Below are positions 17,805-27,554 of a DNA stretch of 64,000 nt, in pieces. The DNA comes from Bradyrhizobium sp. Gha (lineage in GTDB: Bacteria; Pseudomonadota; Alphaproteobacteria; Rhizobiales; Xanthobacteraceae): positions 310,001-374,000 of the forward strand of contig NZ_FOQM01000002.1 of assembly GCF_900113735.1 (NCBI RefSeq), written 5' to 3'. A program made the translations under genes and the position numbers. Position 1 is the stretch's first letter. Each line of letters starts with the position of its first letter. Below the pieces are notes generated by a model. The model was not told where the DNA came from. It made no database searches and worked only from the letters and a program-made list of their open reading frames with translations.

Positions 17805-19898
17805 TTACGCCGCGCGGATCTTGCCGAGAAAATCGCTGACCTGATTGCCGAGCTGAAGGCTCTGGGTCTCCAGCATTTCGGCGGCCTGCTTGACATTGTC
17901 GGCGGCGCCGGCTGCGCTGTCGGCGTCGGTCTTCACGCCGGTGATGTTGTCGGAGACGTTCTTGGTGCCCTGCGCCGCGTATTGCGTGCTGCGGGTGATC
18001 TCCTGCGTGGCTGCGCCCTGCTCCTGCACGGCGGCCGCAATCGCGGTGGCGACCTCGTTGACTTCGCCGATGATGCCGCCGATCGCCTGGATCGCGTTGA
18101 TGGCGTCGCCGGCAACCTTCTGGATGTCGGCGATCTGCTCCGAGATCTCCTCCGTCGCCTTCGCGGTCTGGCTGGCCAGCGTTTTGACCTCGGAGGCGAC
18201 GACCGCAAAGCCGCGGCCCGCTTCGCCGGCGCGGGCGGCCTCGATCGTCGCGTTGAGCGCGAGCAGATTGGTCTGTGCCGCGATGGTGTTGATGAGGCCG
18301 ACGACCTCGCCGATGCGGCCTGCGGATCGGGCAAGTCCTTGCACAGTCCCATCGGTCTGCTCCGCCTGAGCCACGGCCCGGCTGGCGATGCCCGCGGCAT
18401 GCGCCGCCTGTTGGCTGATGTCGTTGATGGAACAGCTCAGCTCCTCGGACGCAGCAGCGACACTGTCGACGCTCAGGGACGCGTCTCCGGCCGCCTTTTC
18501 AGCAGACCGAACCCGATCATTGGTCTGCCGCGACACTGCCGAGAGATCGGATGAGGTTTTCCGCATTTCGCCGGAGGCTTCACTCAGCTCCTCGATTGCC
18601 TTGCGCACGAGCCCCTCGAATTCGCCGATGTGGATCTCCATGGCCCGCTGACGGCTCGCGGCCGCGGCATTTTGCTCGCGATCCCTGGCTTCGATCTGCA
18701 GCTTGTCGGCGGCCTGCTGCTTGAACGTCTCCAGCGCGCCTGCCAGCGCGCCGATCTCATCCATCCTGTCTTCGTATCCCGTCTCGACGGAAAGGTCGCC
18801 ACCCGCAACCTTCAACATGGCGTCGCGCATGTCGTGCAGCGGCTTGATGACGCGCCGGCTCACGGCCAGCATCGGACCAACGGCGAGGCAGATGGCCAGG
18901 AGAACCAGCACCAGTTGCAGGATCAGGGCGTGCAGAGCGGAAGCGCGCTGGGCGGCGATGTGTTCGCGGGCCGCATCAAGCGCTGCCTCGGCCACACCGA
19001 CCGCGGCGACCAGCCGCGCGACGCTGAACGGACTCCATTCGTTGGCTACCATCTCGGGCTTTTCGCCCGATGCCAGTGCGTTCATCAGGCGATCGCGCAG
19101 GTCCACATACTGCGGGTCGAAATATGCGCGCTTGTTCTTGGTGATTGCCTCCGAAAGCGCCGCCGGCAAGTGCATGCCGGCGATGGAGACCTCCAGCGCC
19201 TGCCAGGCGGCCTCTACGCCTCCGACCAGCCTGATGTAGGATAGTCGTGCCTCCGGGGTGACCTTTCCGGTACCGAGACCGTTGGAAACGAGAATTGAAG
19301 CGTCGCCCGCAGTGTTGCGCAATAGCCATGCTGTCTGCTTGATGATCAGCAACTGATCGACGGCTGCGTCCTGATGGTTGATGGAGGCGGCGAGAACTCC
19401 AGACACCTTGTCGAGCAATACGACCAGTCCGGTTTCGGTATCCATGTATTCCTTGCCGAGAGCGACGCGGCGCGCGGCCTTGGGTTTCGCAATCTCCTGC
19501 CAAAATTCCTTCTGCATGCTCACGAGAGCGCCGAACAGTCGGTCGAATTCGGAGAGCAGCGCCGGCTTCTCGGCAAATTCGATGCTGCCGAGCAGATCGC
19601 GTGCCCGGACCATTGCGGGCATCTCGACGTCGTGCAGATCGCGCAGATATTTTTCGATCGCCGGATCCAGCGATTGGTCGTTGTGAATCACGCGGTTCGA
19701 GGTGGAACGGTCGGCTCGCATCCGGTCCATCGCCTTGAACATGTCGGCGGATGCGTCAGCGATGACAGCAATGCGGTTGGCGATCTGGAGACGTTGCCAG
19801 GAATCCCAGGCGATGAGCAAGGCTCCGACGACCACGCAGCAGGAGGTGGTCAGGATTACGCTTCTCAGCAGTGCGGATACCGTCAAGCGGTTCAACAT
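17805..19898 (-). CDS. Methyl-accepting chemotaxis protein
   Basis: A ~697-residue chemoreceptor. Membrane helices lie near residues 12-30 and 325-350, enclosing a ~290-residue helical periplasmic sensor. A HAMP domain ([26 protein letters not shown] region) follows, then the signalling domain with the hairpin-tip sequence [21 protein letters not shown] and [22 protein letters not shown]. There is no C-terminal CheR-binding pentapeptide. Two in-frame ATGs lie three codons apart; the inner one has GGGG at better spacing. The ligand is unknown, and no che genes are in the window. Confidence 0.92.
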   Translation of the reverse strand: MLNRLTVSALLRSVILTTSCCVVVGALLIAWDSWQRLQIANRIAVIADASADMFKAMDRMRADRSTSNRVIHNDQSLDPAIEKYLRDLHDVEMPAMVRARDLLGSIEFAEKPALLSEFDRLFGALVSMQKEFWQEIAKPKAARRVALGKEYMDTETGLVVLLDKVSGVLAASINHQDAAVDQLLIIKQTAWLLRNTAGDASILVSNGLGTGKVTPEARLSYIRLVGGVEAAWQALEVSIAGMHLPAALSEAITKNKRAYFDPQYVDLRDRLMNALASGEKPEMVANEWSPFSVARLVAAVGVAEAALDAAREHIAAQRASALHALILQLVLVLLAICLAVGPMLAVSRRVIKPLHDMRDAMLKVAGGDLSVETGYEDRMDEIGALAGALETFKQQAADKLQIEARDREQNAAAASRQRAMEIHIGEFEGLVRKAIEELSEASGEMRKTSSDLSAVSRQTNDRVRSAEKAAGDASLSVDSVAAASEELSCSINDISQQAAHAAGIASRAVAQAEQTDGTVQGLARSAGRIGEVVGLINTIAAQTNLLALNATIEAARAGEAGRGFAVVASEVKTLASQTAKATEEISEQIADIQKVAGDAINAIQAIGGIIGEVNEVATAIAAAVQEQGAATQEITRSTQYAAQGTKNVSDNITGVKTDADSAAGAADNVKQAAEMLETQSLQLGNQVSDFLGKIRAA

Positions 19899-20132
19899 GG
19901 CGCCCATCCCCAGAAATCATGAAACTCGACAGCGCCCCCGAATTCGAACGGGGCGCGCAAAGCGGGCATTTGCGCGTCGCTTGGCGGCAAGTCTCCGGGC
20001 ATTTGGCCACAAAAGAGTAAAAACTTGGTCGCGACCGGAGGATTACGGCTGCCCGCCGGGTTTCAAATATGGAACCCGATGCGCCGCCTCGACGTTAAGC
20101 CACGTTAACAACTGGCCTGAAGGGGGCTTGCA

Positions 20133-20288
20133 ATGCTGGTCGGCGTCCTCGTCACATTCCTGGTCGTCATTCTCGTTCTTTATCTCATTAACATGCTGCC
20201 GATGGACGGCCGCGCCAAGCAGATCGCGCGCGTCATCGTCATCATCATCGGCATCGTGTCCTTGCTGAAATATCTCGCGGTGTTCTAG
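20133..20288 (+). CDS. Thivi_2564-like small membrane protein
   Basis: A 51-residue protein, read directly from the sequence, with two membrane helices: residues 2-20 (LVGVLVTFLVVILVLYLIN) and 33-50 (RVIVIIIGIVSLLKYLAV), joined by a short MLPMDGRAKQ turn. This matches my recollection of the Thivi_2564 family of tiny proteobacterial membrane proteins. AGGGGG stands about seven bases before the ATG, and a strong terminator follows 16 bases after the stop, so it forms a complete monocistronic unit. Function unknown. Confidence 0.75.
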   Translation: MLVGVLVTFLVVILVLYLINMLPMDGRAKQIARVIVIIIGIVSLLKYLAVF

Positions 20289-20304
20289 CTACGATGGCCA
20301 ACAA

Positions 20305-20332
20305 AAAAGCCCCGGCGTGAGCCGGGGCTTTT
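20305..20332. terminator. Bidirectional Rho-independent terminator
   Basis: An 8-bp perfect stem GCCCCGGC/GCCGGGGC with a GTGA loop, flanked by AAAA on the left and TTTT on the right. It can stop transcription from the small membrane protein on the plus strand and from glcB on the minus strand. Confidence 0.88.
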
Positions 20333-20349
20333 GATGTCGAACAGGGGCC

Positions 20350-22515
20350 TCAGCCCGCCGCTTTCGCCTCGCGGCGGCGCGCGGTGAGGATGTATTCGGT
20401 GTAGCCGTTCGGCTGCTCGCGGCCTTTGAAGACGAGGTCGCAGGCGGCCTTGAAGGCGACGCCGTCGAAGGCGGGCGCCATCGGCTTGTAGATCGGATCG
20501 CCGGCGTTCTGCTTGTCGACCACGACAGCCATGCGCTTGAGCGATTCCATCACCTGCGCCTCGGTGATGACGCCCTGATGCAGCCAGTTGGCGAGGTGCT
20601 GACTGGAGATGCGCAACGTCGCGCGGTCTTCCATCAGGCCGACATCGTGAATGTCAGGCACCTTGGAGCAGCCGACGCCCTGGTCGATCCAGCGCACGAC
20701 GTAGCCCAGAATGCCCTGGCAGTTGTTGTCGATCTCCTGCTTGACGTCATCGGGCGCCCAATTCGACTTCGACACCGGAATGGTGAGAATGTCCGAGAGC
20801 TTGGCGCGCGGCCCGCCTTTGGTCAGCTCCTGCTGGCGTGCGATGACGTTGACCTGGTGGTAGTGCAGCGCGTGCAGCGTCGCCGCGGTCGGCGAGGGCA
20901 CCCAGGCGGTAGTGGCGCCGGCCTGCGGATGGCTGAGCTTCTGCTGGAGCATGTCGGCCATCTTGTCGGGGGCGGCCCACATGCCCTTGCCGATCTGGGC
21001 ATGGCCGGGAAGGCCATCGATCAGGCCCATGTCGACGTTCCAGTCCTCATAGGCCTTGATCCAGGCCTGCGCCTTCATCTCGTTCTTGCGGATCATCGGA
21101 CCCGCTTCCATCGAGGTGTGGATCTCGTCACCGGTGCGGTCGAGGAAGCCGGTGTTGATGAACATGATGCGCTTCGAGGCGCGCTGGATGCAGGCCTTGA
21201 GGTTGACGGTGGTGCGCCGCTCCTCGTCCATGATGCCGACCTTGAGCGTGTTCTCTGGCAAGCCCAGCATCTTCTCGACGCGGTCGAAGATCTCGCAGGT
21301 GAACGAGACCTCGTCCGGGCCGTGCATCTTCGGCTTGACGATATAGGCCGAGCCGGTGCGGCTGTTCTTGACCTTGGAGTTGCCTTTGAGGTCGTGGATC
21401 GCGAGCAGGCCGGAAACGGCGGCGTCGAGTAGCCCTTCCGGCACCTCCTCACCCTTCTCGTCGAGCACCGCGTCGGTGAACATGTGGTGACCGCAATTGC
21501 GCATCAAGAGCAGGCTGCGGCCGTGCAGCTTCACTTCACCCTTGCCGTCAGGCGTCTTGTAGCTGCGGTCGGCGTTGAGCGAACGCGTCAGCGTCTTGCC
21601 GCCTTTTTCGAAGTCGGCCGACAGCGTGCCGTTCATCAGGCCGAGCGTATTGCGATAGACCAGCACCTTGTCCTCGGCATCGACAGCGGCGACCGAGTCT
21701 TCCATGTCGAGGATCGTCGACACGGCTGATTCCATGATCATGTCGGCGACGCCGGCCGGGTCGTCCTTTCCGATCGCGCTGCTGCGGTCGATCTTCACTT
21801 CGACATGCAAGCCGTTGTTGACGAGCAGCACGGCGCTCGGCGCGCCCGCATCGCCCTGGAAACCGGCGAATTGCGCGGCGCTCTTCAGCGCGGTGGCGTT
21901 GCCGCTCTTCAGCTTCACGGCGAGCTGGCCCGCGACGACGCTATAGGCGGTGACGTCGGTGTGGCTGCCGGTCGCCAGCGGCACGGCGGCGTCGAGGAAC
22001 GCTTTGGCTTTCGCGATCACCTTGTCGCCGCGGGCCTTCTTGTAGCCCTTGCCGCCCTCGGATGGGTCATGCGGGATTGCGTCGGTGCCGTAGAAGGCGT
22101 CGTAGAGCGAGCCCCAGCGCGCATTTGCCGCGTTCAGCGCATAACGTGCATTGGTGAGCGGCACGACGAGCTGCGGGCCGCAGATCTTGCTGATCTCCTC
22201 ATCCACATTGGCGGTCTCGACCTTCTGCGTCGCCGGCTCCGGGACCAGATAGCCGATCTCCTTCAGGAAGGCGGTATAGGCCTCGAGGTCGAACGCCATG
22301 CCCTTGTTGGCGCGATGCCAGTCGTCGATCTTGGCCTGCAGCTGATCACGGACAGCGAGCAGCGACCGGTTCTTCGGCCCCAACTCCCCGATGAGGCCCG
22401 CCACCCCGGCCCAGAACGCATCCGGCGCGATCCCGGTTTTCGGGGCGCCTTCCTTGGCGATGAAATCGAAAAGGACCGGGGCGATCTTCAATCCGTGGGC
22501 GTCAACGCGTTTCAT
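20350..22515 (-). CDS. glcB: Malate synthase G
   Basis: A 721-residue cytoplasmic enzyme that condenses glyoxylate with acetyl-CoA to give malate. Family blocks are visible: [18 protein letters not shown] at the start, [18 protein letters not shown] near residue 130, [16 protein letters not shown] near residue 270, and [16 protein letters not shown] near residue 540. The length equals that of typical MSG (~723). I rejected an extended in-frame start 138 bases upstream because MKRVDAHGL is the family start. It works alone here; no isocitrate lyase is nearby. Confidence 0.96.
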   Translation of the reverse strand: MKRVDAHGLKIAPVLFDFIAKEGAPKTGIAPDAFWAGVAGLIGELGPKNRSLLAVRDQLQAKIDDWHRANKGMAFDLEAYTAFLKEIGYLVPEPATQKVETANVDEEISKICGPQLVVPLTNARYALNAANARWGSLYDAFYGTDAIPHDPSEGGKGYKKARGDKVIAKAKAFLDAAVPLATGSHTDVTAYSVVAGQLAVKLKSGNATALKSAAQFAGFQGDAGAPSAVLLVNNGLHVEVKIDRSSAIGKDDPAGVADMIMESAVSTILDMEDSVAAVDAEDKVLVYRNTLGLMNGTLSADFEKGGKTLTRSLNADRSYKTPDGKGEVKLHGRSLLLMRNCGHHMFTDAVLDEKGEEVPEGLLDAAVSGLLAIHDLKGNSKVKNSRTGSAYIVKPKMHGPDEVSFTCEIFDRVEKMLGLPENTLKVGIMDEERRTTVNLKACIQRASKRIMFINTGFLDRTGDEIHTSMEAGPMIRKNEMKAQAWIKAYEDWNVDMGLIDGLPGHAQIGKGMWAAPDKMADMLQQKLSHPQAGATTAWVPSPTAATLHALHYHQVNVIARQQELTKGGPRAKLSDILTIPVSKSNWAPDDVKQEIDNNCQGILGYVVRWIDQGVGCSKVPDIHDVGLMEDRATLRISSQHLANWLHQGVITEAQVMESLKRMAVVVDKQNAGDPIYKPMAPAFDGVAFKAACDLVFKGREQPNGYTEYILTARRREAKAAG

Positions 22516-22684
22516 GATGGTCTTTCTCGTTGGAAATGGCTGTTTTTGGCTGCTTTTGACCGGCCAGCAGCAAAATGCGCCCGCGAGGGGCGGCTTTCGG
22601 GACCTATTAGCCCCAAAATCGGGGCGGTGAGAAGACCCCCGGCGGGTTGTCAAAATGTCAAACCGTGGGCGCGGCGCGCGCCGG

Positions 22685-22789
22685 TGTCATTCCCCGCGAA
22701 AGCGGGGAATCCAGTACGCTGCGGCTTCTCCGTATCCCAAGGCTGTCTCTGGAATACCGAGTCGCCCGGTCAAGCCGGGCGACCACAGC
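22685..22789. repeat. Extragenic palindromic repeat, family 1
   Basis: A ~105-base composite with two hairpins, TCCCCGC GAAA GCGGGGA and GCCCGG TCAA CCGGGC, joined by a spacer that carries CCAGTA. It lies between the glcB start and the cysNC stop. Copies of the same design occur at 37084, 41364 and 58838 in this window. Confidence 0.75.
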
Positions 22790-22806
22790 GGGAAATAGCA
22801 GTCGCC

Positions 22807-24744
22807 TCAAATATTCGCGGCGAGGTCCACGACTTCGTCGAACAGTACGCCTGTTGTCTTCAGCATCTGTTCGATCTCATCCGCCGCTTCGGCGACTGTC
22901 CGTCTCGACGTATCGATCACGAGCTCGGCCGCTTCCGGCACCTCGTAGTCGTTGCCGATGCCGGTGAACGACGCAAGCGCACCCGCGCGAGCTTTCTTGT
23001 AATGGCCCTTGGGGTCGCGCTCCTCGCAGATCCTGGCCGGCGTCGCGACATGGATCTCGCGGAACGCAGTGTCGGCGATGCGGCGCGCGGTGGCGCGGTC
23101 TTCGCGGCCGGGCGAGACGGCGGCGACGATGGCGATATGGCCGTTCCGCGCCAGGTGCATCGCGACCTCGGCCAGACGGCGGATGTTCTCACTGCGATCG
23201 GCGGCCGAGAAACCGAGATCGCTGTTGAGCCCGGCCCGCAGCGTGTCGCCGTCGAGCAGGATCGGCGAGCCGCCATTGGTGAACAGACGCCGCTCCAGTG
23301 CCTTCGCCAGCGTCGACTTGCCGGAGGCCGGCAGGCCGGTGAGCCAGACGACCGCGCCGTTGTGCTGATAGCGCGCGGAGCGTTCGTCGGGACGGAGTGC
23401 GGATTCTACCGGCACGATGTCGACCGGCACGGCGCGCTGCCCGGCATCGACGGACAGCACCAGCCCGCCGCCGGCGATGCGCCCGGACACCTCGATCACG
23501 AGGCGGCCCGTGCGCGGGTTCTCGGTATAGGGATCGGCTGCAATCGGATTGGACAGGGAGATGTCGATCTCGCCGACATGATTACGGCCGATCGCCTTGT
23601 TCTCGCGGCTCTCGAGCTCGCCGGGATCGACCGCCTTTTCGATGGCCACCACGGTGGCCCGGCTCTCCTTCGGCCCCGAGCGGACCAGGATCTGGTCGCC
23701 CTTGGCGAGCGGCTTGTCGTGCAGCCAGAAGATGCGCGCGCGCAGCCGCCGCGTCTCGCGCGGAGCAGCGTTGGCGTGCGCGATGATGTCGCCGCGCTCG
23801 ATGAACAATTCGCGGTCGAGCGTGATGCCGACCGACCGGCCGGCGCCCTGGCGCGTCGCCACCGGCGTCACCGGCCAGCTCTCGACCGTCTTGATCTTGG
23901 CGATCTTGCCGGCCGGCATGATCACGATCTCGTCGCCGGCAACCAGGCTGCCGGATTCGATGCGGCCGGCGATGATGCGGCGATCGTCGAACTTGTAGAT
24001 CGCCTGCACCGGGAGGCGCAGCGCCAAGGCTTCCAGCGGTCGCGCCGGCTCGAGCCGATCAAGCGCTTCAACCACGGTCGGTCCCTTGTACCAGCCGATG
24101 CGGTCGGTGCGCTCGGCAACGCCGTCGCCGTCGCGCGCGGAGATCGGGATCACCGCTGTCGGCGTCACGCCGAGACCGTTGAGATGCGCGGAGATCTCGC
24201 TGCTGATCTCCTTGAAGCGATCGGCGCTGAAATCGACGCGGTCCATCTTGTTGACCACGACAGCGACCTGCTTCACGCCGAGCAGATGCAGGAGATAACC
24301 GTGACGGCGGGTCTGGTCGCGCACGCCTTCGAGGGCGTCGATGATCAGCACCGCGCCATCCGCTTGCGAAGCGCCCGTGATCATGTTGCGCAGGAATTCG
24401 GCGTGACCGGGCGCGTCGATCAGCACGATGTCGCGTGAATTGGTGCGAAAGCGGATCTGCGTGGTGTCGATGGTGATGCCCTGGTCGCGCTCGGTCTGGA
24501 GCGCATCGAGCAGGAACGACCATTCGAACGGCATGCCGCGCCGCGCGCTGACGGCCTTCAGCATTTCCAGCTTGCCGTCCGGCAGACTGCCGGTCTCGTG
24601 CAGGAGGCGGCCGACCAGTGTCGACTTGCCGTGGTCGACATGGCCGACGATGACGATGCGGACCTGCGGTCGCGTCGTGCCATTTGGCATCGACGTGGTC
24701 CCGTTGGGCGTAGCGGACGAAGAGGGGGTGACGATCATGTTCAT
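22807..24744 (-). CDS. cysNC: Bifunctional sulfate adenylyltransferase subunit 1 / adenylylsulfate kinase
   Basis: A 645-residue fusion of two enzymes. The N-terminal ~430 residues are the CysN GTPase: P-loop GHVDHGKST near residue 35, DAPGHAEFL near residue 111 and NKMDRV near residue 166; it drives ATP sulfurylase with CysD. The C-terminal ~200 residues are the CysC kinase with its own P-loop GLPASGKST near residue 455 and [17 protein letters not shown], which makes PAPS from APS. It follows cysD by 20 bases. The fusion is known as NodQ/CysNC in rhizobia. Confidence 0.95.
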   Translation of the reverse strand: MNMIVTPSSSATPNGTTSMPNGTTRPQVRIVIVGHVDHGKSTLVGRLLHETGSLPDGKLEMLKAVSARRGMPFEWSFLLDALQTERDQGITIDTTQIRFRTNSRDIVLIDAPGHAEFLRNMITGASQADGAVLIIDALEGVRDQTRRHGYLLHLLGVKQVAVVVNKMDRVDFSADRFKEISSEISAHLNGLGVTPTAVIPISARDGDGVAERTDRIGWYKGPTVVEALDRLEPARPLEALALRLPVQAIYKFDDRRIIAGRIESGSLVAGDEIVIMPAGKIAKIKTVESWPVTPVATRQGAGRSVGITLDRELFIERGDIIAHANAAPRETRRLRARIFWLHDKPLAKGDQILVRSGPKESRATVVAIEKAVDPGELESRENKAIGRNHVGEIDISLSNPIAADPYTENPRTGRLVIEVSGRIAGGGLVLSVDAGQRAVPVDIVPVESALRPDERSARYQHNGAVVWLTGLPASGKSTLAKALERRLFTNGGSPILLDGDTLRAGLNSDLGFSAADRSENIRRLAEVAMHLARNGHIAIVAAVSPGREDRATARRIADTAFREIHVATPARICEERDPKGHYKKARAGALASFTGIGNDYEVPEAAELVIDTSRRTVAEAADEIEQMLKTTGVLFDEVVDLAANI

Positions 24745-24764
24745 GGCCGTGATGCGTCCTTGAA

Positions 24765-25661
24765 TCAGAGATAGCCGGCGACGCGCAGGCGCTCGAAAGC
24801 ATCCTCGGTCTCGTGGTCGAGCGCACGGCCGGCGCGCTCCGGCACCTTGGTCTGCTCGAGTTCGGCCAGGATCTCGTCGATGTTGGATGCCGTTGAAGCA
24901 ACCGGATTGGTGATGTCCTGATCACCCAGCGAGCGATAGCGCTTGCCGTCCTTGGCGAGATACAGCGGGATGATCGGGATGTTCTCACGCTTGGTGTAGG
25001 CCCAGATGTCCGCCTCGGTCCAATGCAGGATCGGGTGAATGCGCAAATGCGCGCCCTGCGGCGGCGATGCGTTGAAATGATCCCAGAATTCCGGCGGCTG
25101 GTCGCGGACGTCCCAATTGCCTTCGAGACCGCGCGGCGAGAACACGCGCTCCTTGGCGCGGGTGGCTTCCTCGTCGCGTCGAATGCCGGCAATCAGGCCG
25201 TCAAAGCCGTATTTCGCCAGCGCCATCTTGAGACCTTCGGTCTTGCGCGCGGCGGAACGGGCGGCCGGGGGCAGCGTGGGGTCGACGGCATCGATGGGCG
25301 GGCAGGGCTCGACGCGCAGATCGAGCTCCCACTCCTTCCCGTAATGATCGCGAAAGCGATACATCTCCGGAAACTTCTTGCCGGTGTCGACATGAAGGGC
25401 CGGGAATGGCAGGCGCCCGAAAAACGCCTTGCGCGCCAGCCAAATCATGACATTGGAGTCCTTGCCGAGCGACCACAGCAGGGCGATCTTCTTGAGACGG
25501 CCGAAGGCCTCGCGGAAGATGTAGATGCTCTGCGCCTCAAGCTGATCGAGATGGTCCATGCTGGGTGCAGCATCAGCAGAAAAATCTTGCGCGTTCACGC
25601 GCTCGACGAGAGCCGGGGTGTCCAGCCTGTCCGCAGCGGAATTGTCGTTGAGAAGATGCAT
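24765..25661 (-). CDS. cysD: Sulfate adenylyltransferase subunit 2
   Basis: A 298-residue ATP-sulfurylase catalytic subunit of the PAPS-reductase fold. Visible blocks are [14 protein letters not shown], the PP-loop [12 protein letters not shown] near residue 62, [36 protein letters not shown] and the C-terminal TLASTASN-like [17 protein letters not shown]. It forms APS from sulfate and ATP with CysNC. The frame stays open upstream, but I place the start at [13 protein letters not shown] because the region before it is AT-rich intergenic DNA with an inverted repeat. Confidence 0.93.
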   Translation of the reverse strand: MHLLNDNSAADRLDTPALVERVNAQDFSADAAPSMDHLDQLEAQSIYIFREAFGRLKKIALLWSLGKDSNVMIWLARKAFFGRLPFPALHVDTGKKFPEMYRFRDHYGKEWELDLRVEPCPPIDAVDPTLPPAARSAARKTEGLKMALAKYGFDGLIAGIRRDEEATRAKERVFSPRGLEGNWDVRDQPPEFWDHFNASPPQGAHLRIHPILHWTEADIWAYTKRENIPIIPLYLAKDGKRYRSLGDQDITNPVASTASNIDEILAELEQTKVPERAGRALDHETEDAFERLRVAGYL

Positions 25662-25705
25662 CTCTGCCACTTTGCGTTTGGAGGCGAAAATTCTATAGTT
25701 GCGGT

Positions 25706-25735
25706 GCAGAAGAGAAGAAAAAATTTTCTCTTTGC
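25706..25735. promoter_or_regulatory. Inverted repeat in the cysD/cysG divergent promoter region
   Basis: Arms GCAGAAGAGAA and TTCTCTTTGC surround a nine-base A/T-rich centre, in a markedly AT-rich interval between the divergent cysD and cysG starts. The position suits a shared operator or promoter for sulfate assimilation genes. The bound regulator, for example a CysB-like LysR protein, is inference. Confidence 0.5.
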
Positions 25736-25804
25736 GCGCTCGAAACGACACATATATAGAAAATAATTCCAGTCAACCCCGTATGTGGGGCAAGCGAGTA
25801 TCGA

Positions 25805-27229
25805 ATGCGGTTCTTGCCGGTGTTCCTCGATCTCAAGGCCGGTCCGGTGGTCCTCATCGGCGCGGGTGAGCTTTTGCGCGCCAAACTGCGCGTGCTCGCC
25901 GCCGCCGGTGCGCGCCTCCGGGTGCATGCGATCGATGGCGATCCGGATCTGGGCGTGAGCTGCGATGTCACGGCGCGTGTCGAGATCGCGACCGGCGATC
26001 CACTCACGGCTGACCTTGCAGGCGTCATCGCCGTCGTTTGTGCGGGAGCTGGTGATGTCGGCGTGGCCATGTCGGCGCGCGCAAAATCGCTCGGCCTGCC
26101 CGTCAACGTCATGGACGATCTCGACCATTCCAGCTTCATCTTTCCGGCCATCGTCGATCGCGGCGATGTCGTGGTCGCGGTCGGCACCGGCGGAACGTCG
26201 CCGGTGGTGGCACGGCGCGTGCGCGAGAAGATCGAGGCGCTGCTGCCCGCGCGGATCGGCGAGCTCGCCGAGTTCATCGGCGGCTTCCGCAAGTCCATCA
26301 ACGAGCGCATCGCCGAGTTTCCGCTGCGCCGCCGCTTCTGGGAGCGCGTGATCGACGGCCCGATCGGCGCCGCCGTGCTGGCCGGCCGCAACGGTGAGGC
26401 CGATACGGCGCTCAAGGCGATCTCCGATCCGTCGGCCTTCGCGCGCGCCGACAAGCCGGAAGGCTCGGTCGCGCTCGTTGGCGCTGGCCCCGGCGATCCT
26501 GATCTTCTCACCATCAAGGCGCTGCGCGCGTTGCAGGATGCCGATATCGTCTTCCACGACGAACTGGTCTCTGCGGAAATTCTCGACCGCATCCGGCGCG
26601 ACACCGCGCGCGTTGCGGTCGGCCGCCGCGTCGGCAAGCCCGGCATCGGCCAGGATGCCATCAACAAGCGCATGATCGAGGCCGCGCAAGCGGGGCAGCG
26701 CGTGGTGCGGCTGAAGGGCGGTGATCCCTTCGTGTTCGGCCGCGGTGGCGAAGAGGTGGAGGCGTTGCGCGCCGCCGGCATCGCCTATTCGATCATTCCG
26801 GGCATCACCGCCGGGCTCGGCGGCGCCGCCGATTTCGAGGTGCCCCTGACTTACCGTCACGAAGCCACCCGCATCACCTTTCTCACCGCGCACAAGGCGC
26901 GCGATGCAGAGGCCGTCGACTGGTCGACGCTGACCGACACGAAGATGACCGTCGTTGTCTACATGGGCATGACAGCCGCGCCCGCTATTCGTGCCGGCCT
27001 GTTCGCCGCCGGCCGTTCGCCGGAGACGCCGGTCGGCGTGTTCGCCCGCGTCACGCGACCCGATGCGCGAGGCGCGATCGGCACGCTGCGCGACTTGCCC
27101 GAGCTCGTGCGGCAGACCAGTGGCGGTCCCGCCATCCTCATCATCGGCGACGTGGTCCGGCATGCCGCCTCGCTTCGCCGTCAATCCCCAAAGCAAATCA
27201 TCTCTGACCTATTGGATGCAGCCGAATGA
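25805..27229 (+). CDS. cysG: Siroheme synthase CysG
   Basis: A 474-residue multifunctional enzyme. Residues 1-205 form the precorrin-2 dehydrogenase/sirohydrochlorin ferrochelatase module (VVLIGAGELLRAKLRVLAAAGA, then FIFPAIVDRGDVVVAVGTGGTSP). Residues ~220-474 are the SAM-dependent uroporphyrinogen III methyltransferase (VALVGAGPGDPDLLTIKALRAL, VRLKGGDPFVFGRGGEE, PGITAGLGGAA). It makes siroheme for the sulfite/nitrite reductase encoded two genes downstream. The usual GXGXXA motif of the first module reads GAGELL here. The last bases overlap the DUF2849 gene start. Confidence 0.95.
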   Translation: MRFLPVFLDLKAGPVVLIGAGELLRAKLRVLAAAGARLRVHAIDGDPDLGVSCDVTARVEIATGDPLTADLAGVIAVVCAGAGDVGVAMSARAKSLGLPVNVMDDLDHSSFIFPAIVDRGDVVVAVGTGGTSPVVARRVREKIEALLPARIGELAEFIGGFRKSINERIAEFPLRRRFWERVIDGPIGAAVLAGRNGEADTALKAISDPSAFARADKPEGSVALVGAGPGDPDLLTIKALRALQDADIVFHDELVSAEILDRIRRDTARVAVGRRVGKPGIGQDAINKRMIEAAQAGQRVVRLKGGDPFVFGRGGEEVEALRAAGIAYSIIPGITAGLGGAADFEVPLTYRHEATRITFLTAHKARDAEAVDWSTLTDTKMTVVVYMGMTAAPAIRAGLFAAGRSPETPVGVFARVTRPDARGAIGTLRDLPELVRQTSGGPAILIIGDVVRHAASLRRQSPKQIISDLLDAAE

Positions 27230-27543
27230 CCTCCCCCCTCGAACAGAAGAAGATCAAGATCGCCGGCCCCTCGGTGGTGACCGCCAACCGCACCTGGGAC
27301 GGCATCGTGGTGTACCGCACCGCCGCCAAGGGCTGGTCCGCGGAGCTCTCGGAAGCTGCGATCGTGCGCAACTCCGACGAAGCGAAAGCCTTGCTCGCGG
27401 AATCCGTCGCTGATGACGTCGGCGCCGTTGGCCCCTATATCGCTCCGGTGCAGGTTGGCGCGGACGGCAAGATCGAACCCGGCAATCTGCGCGAGCAGAT
27501 CCGCCGCACCGGTGTGACCATCGGACAGCAGGCCCAGGCTTAA
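27226..27543 (+). CDS. DUF2849 domain protein
   Basis: A 105-residue protein of the DUF2849 family, found almost only between cysG and cysI in alphaproteobacteria. Visible features are VVTANRTWDGIVVYRTAAKGWS near residue 14, LSEAAIVRNSDEAKALLAES, and GPYIAPVQV near residue 66. It has no membrane segment or cysteine. It overlaps cysG by four bases and is followed eleven bases later by cysI. The position implies a supporting part in sulfite reduction, but no biochemical role is known to me. Confidence 0.85.
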   Translation: MTSPLEQKKIKIAGPSVVTANRTWDGIVVYRTAAKGWSAELSEAAIVRNSDEAKALLAESVADDVGAVGPYIAPVQVGADGKIEPGNLREQIRRTGVTIGQQAQA

Positions 27544-27554
27544 GGCAACCTCTT

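Noticed and set aside
21805..24438. 877-codon open frame on the plus strand opposite glcB and cysNC
   Set aside because: It spans two real genes and the gap between them on the other strand, and its translation is Arg/Asp/His-rich without family features. GC-rich codon-position shadows produce such frames here.
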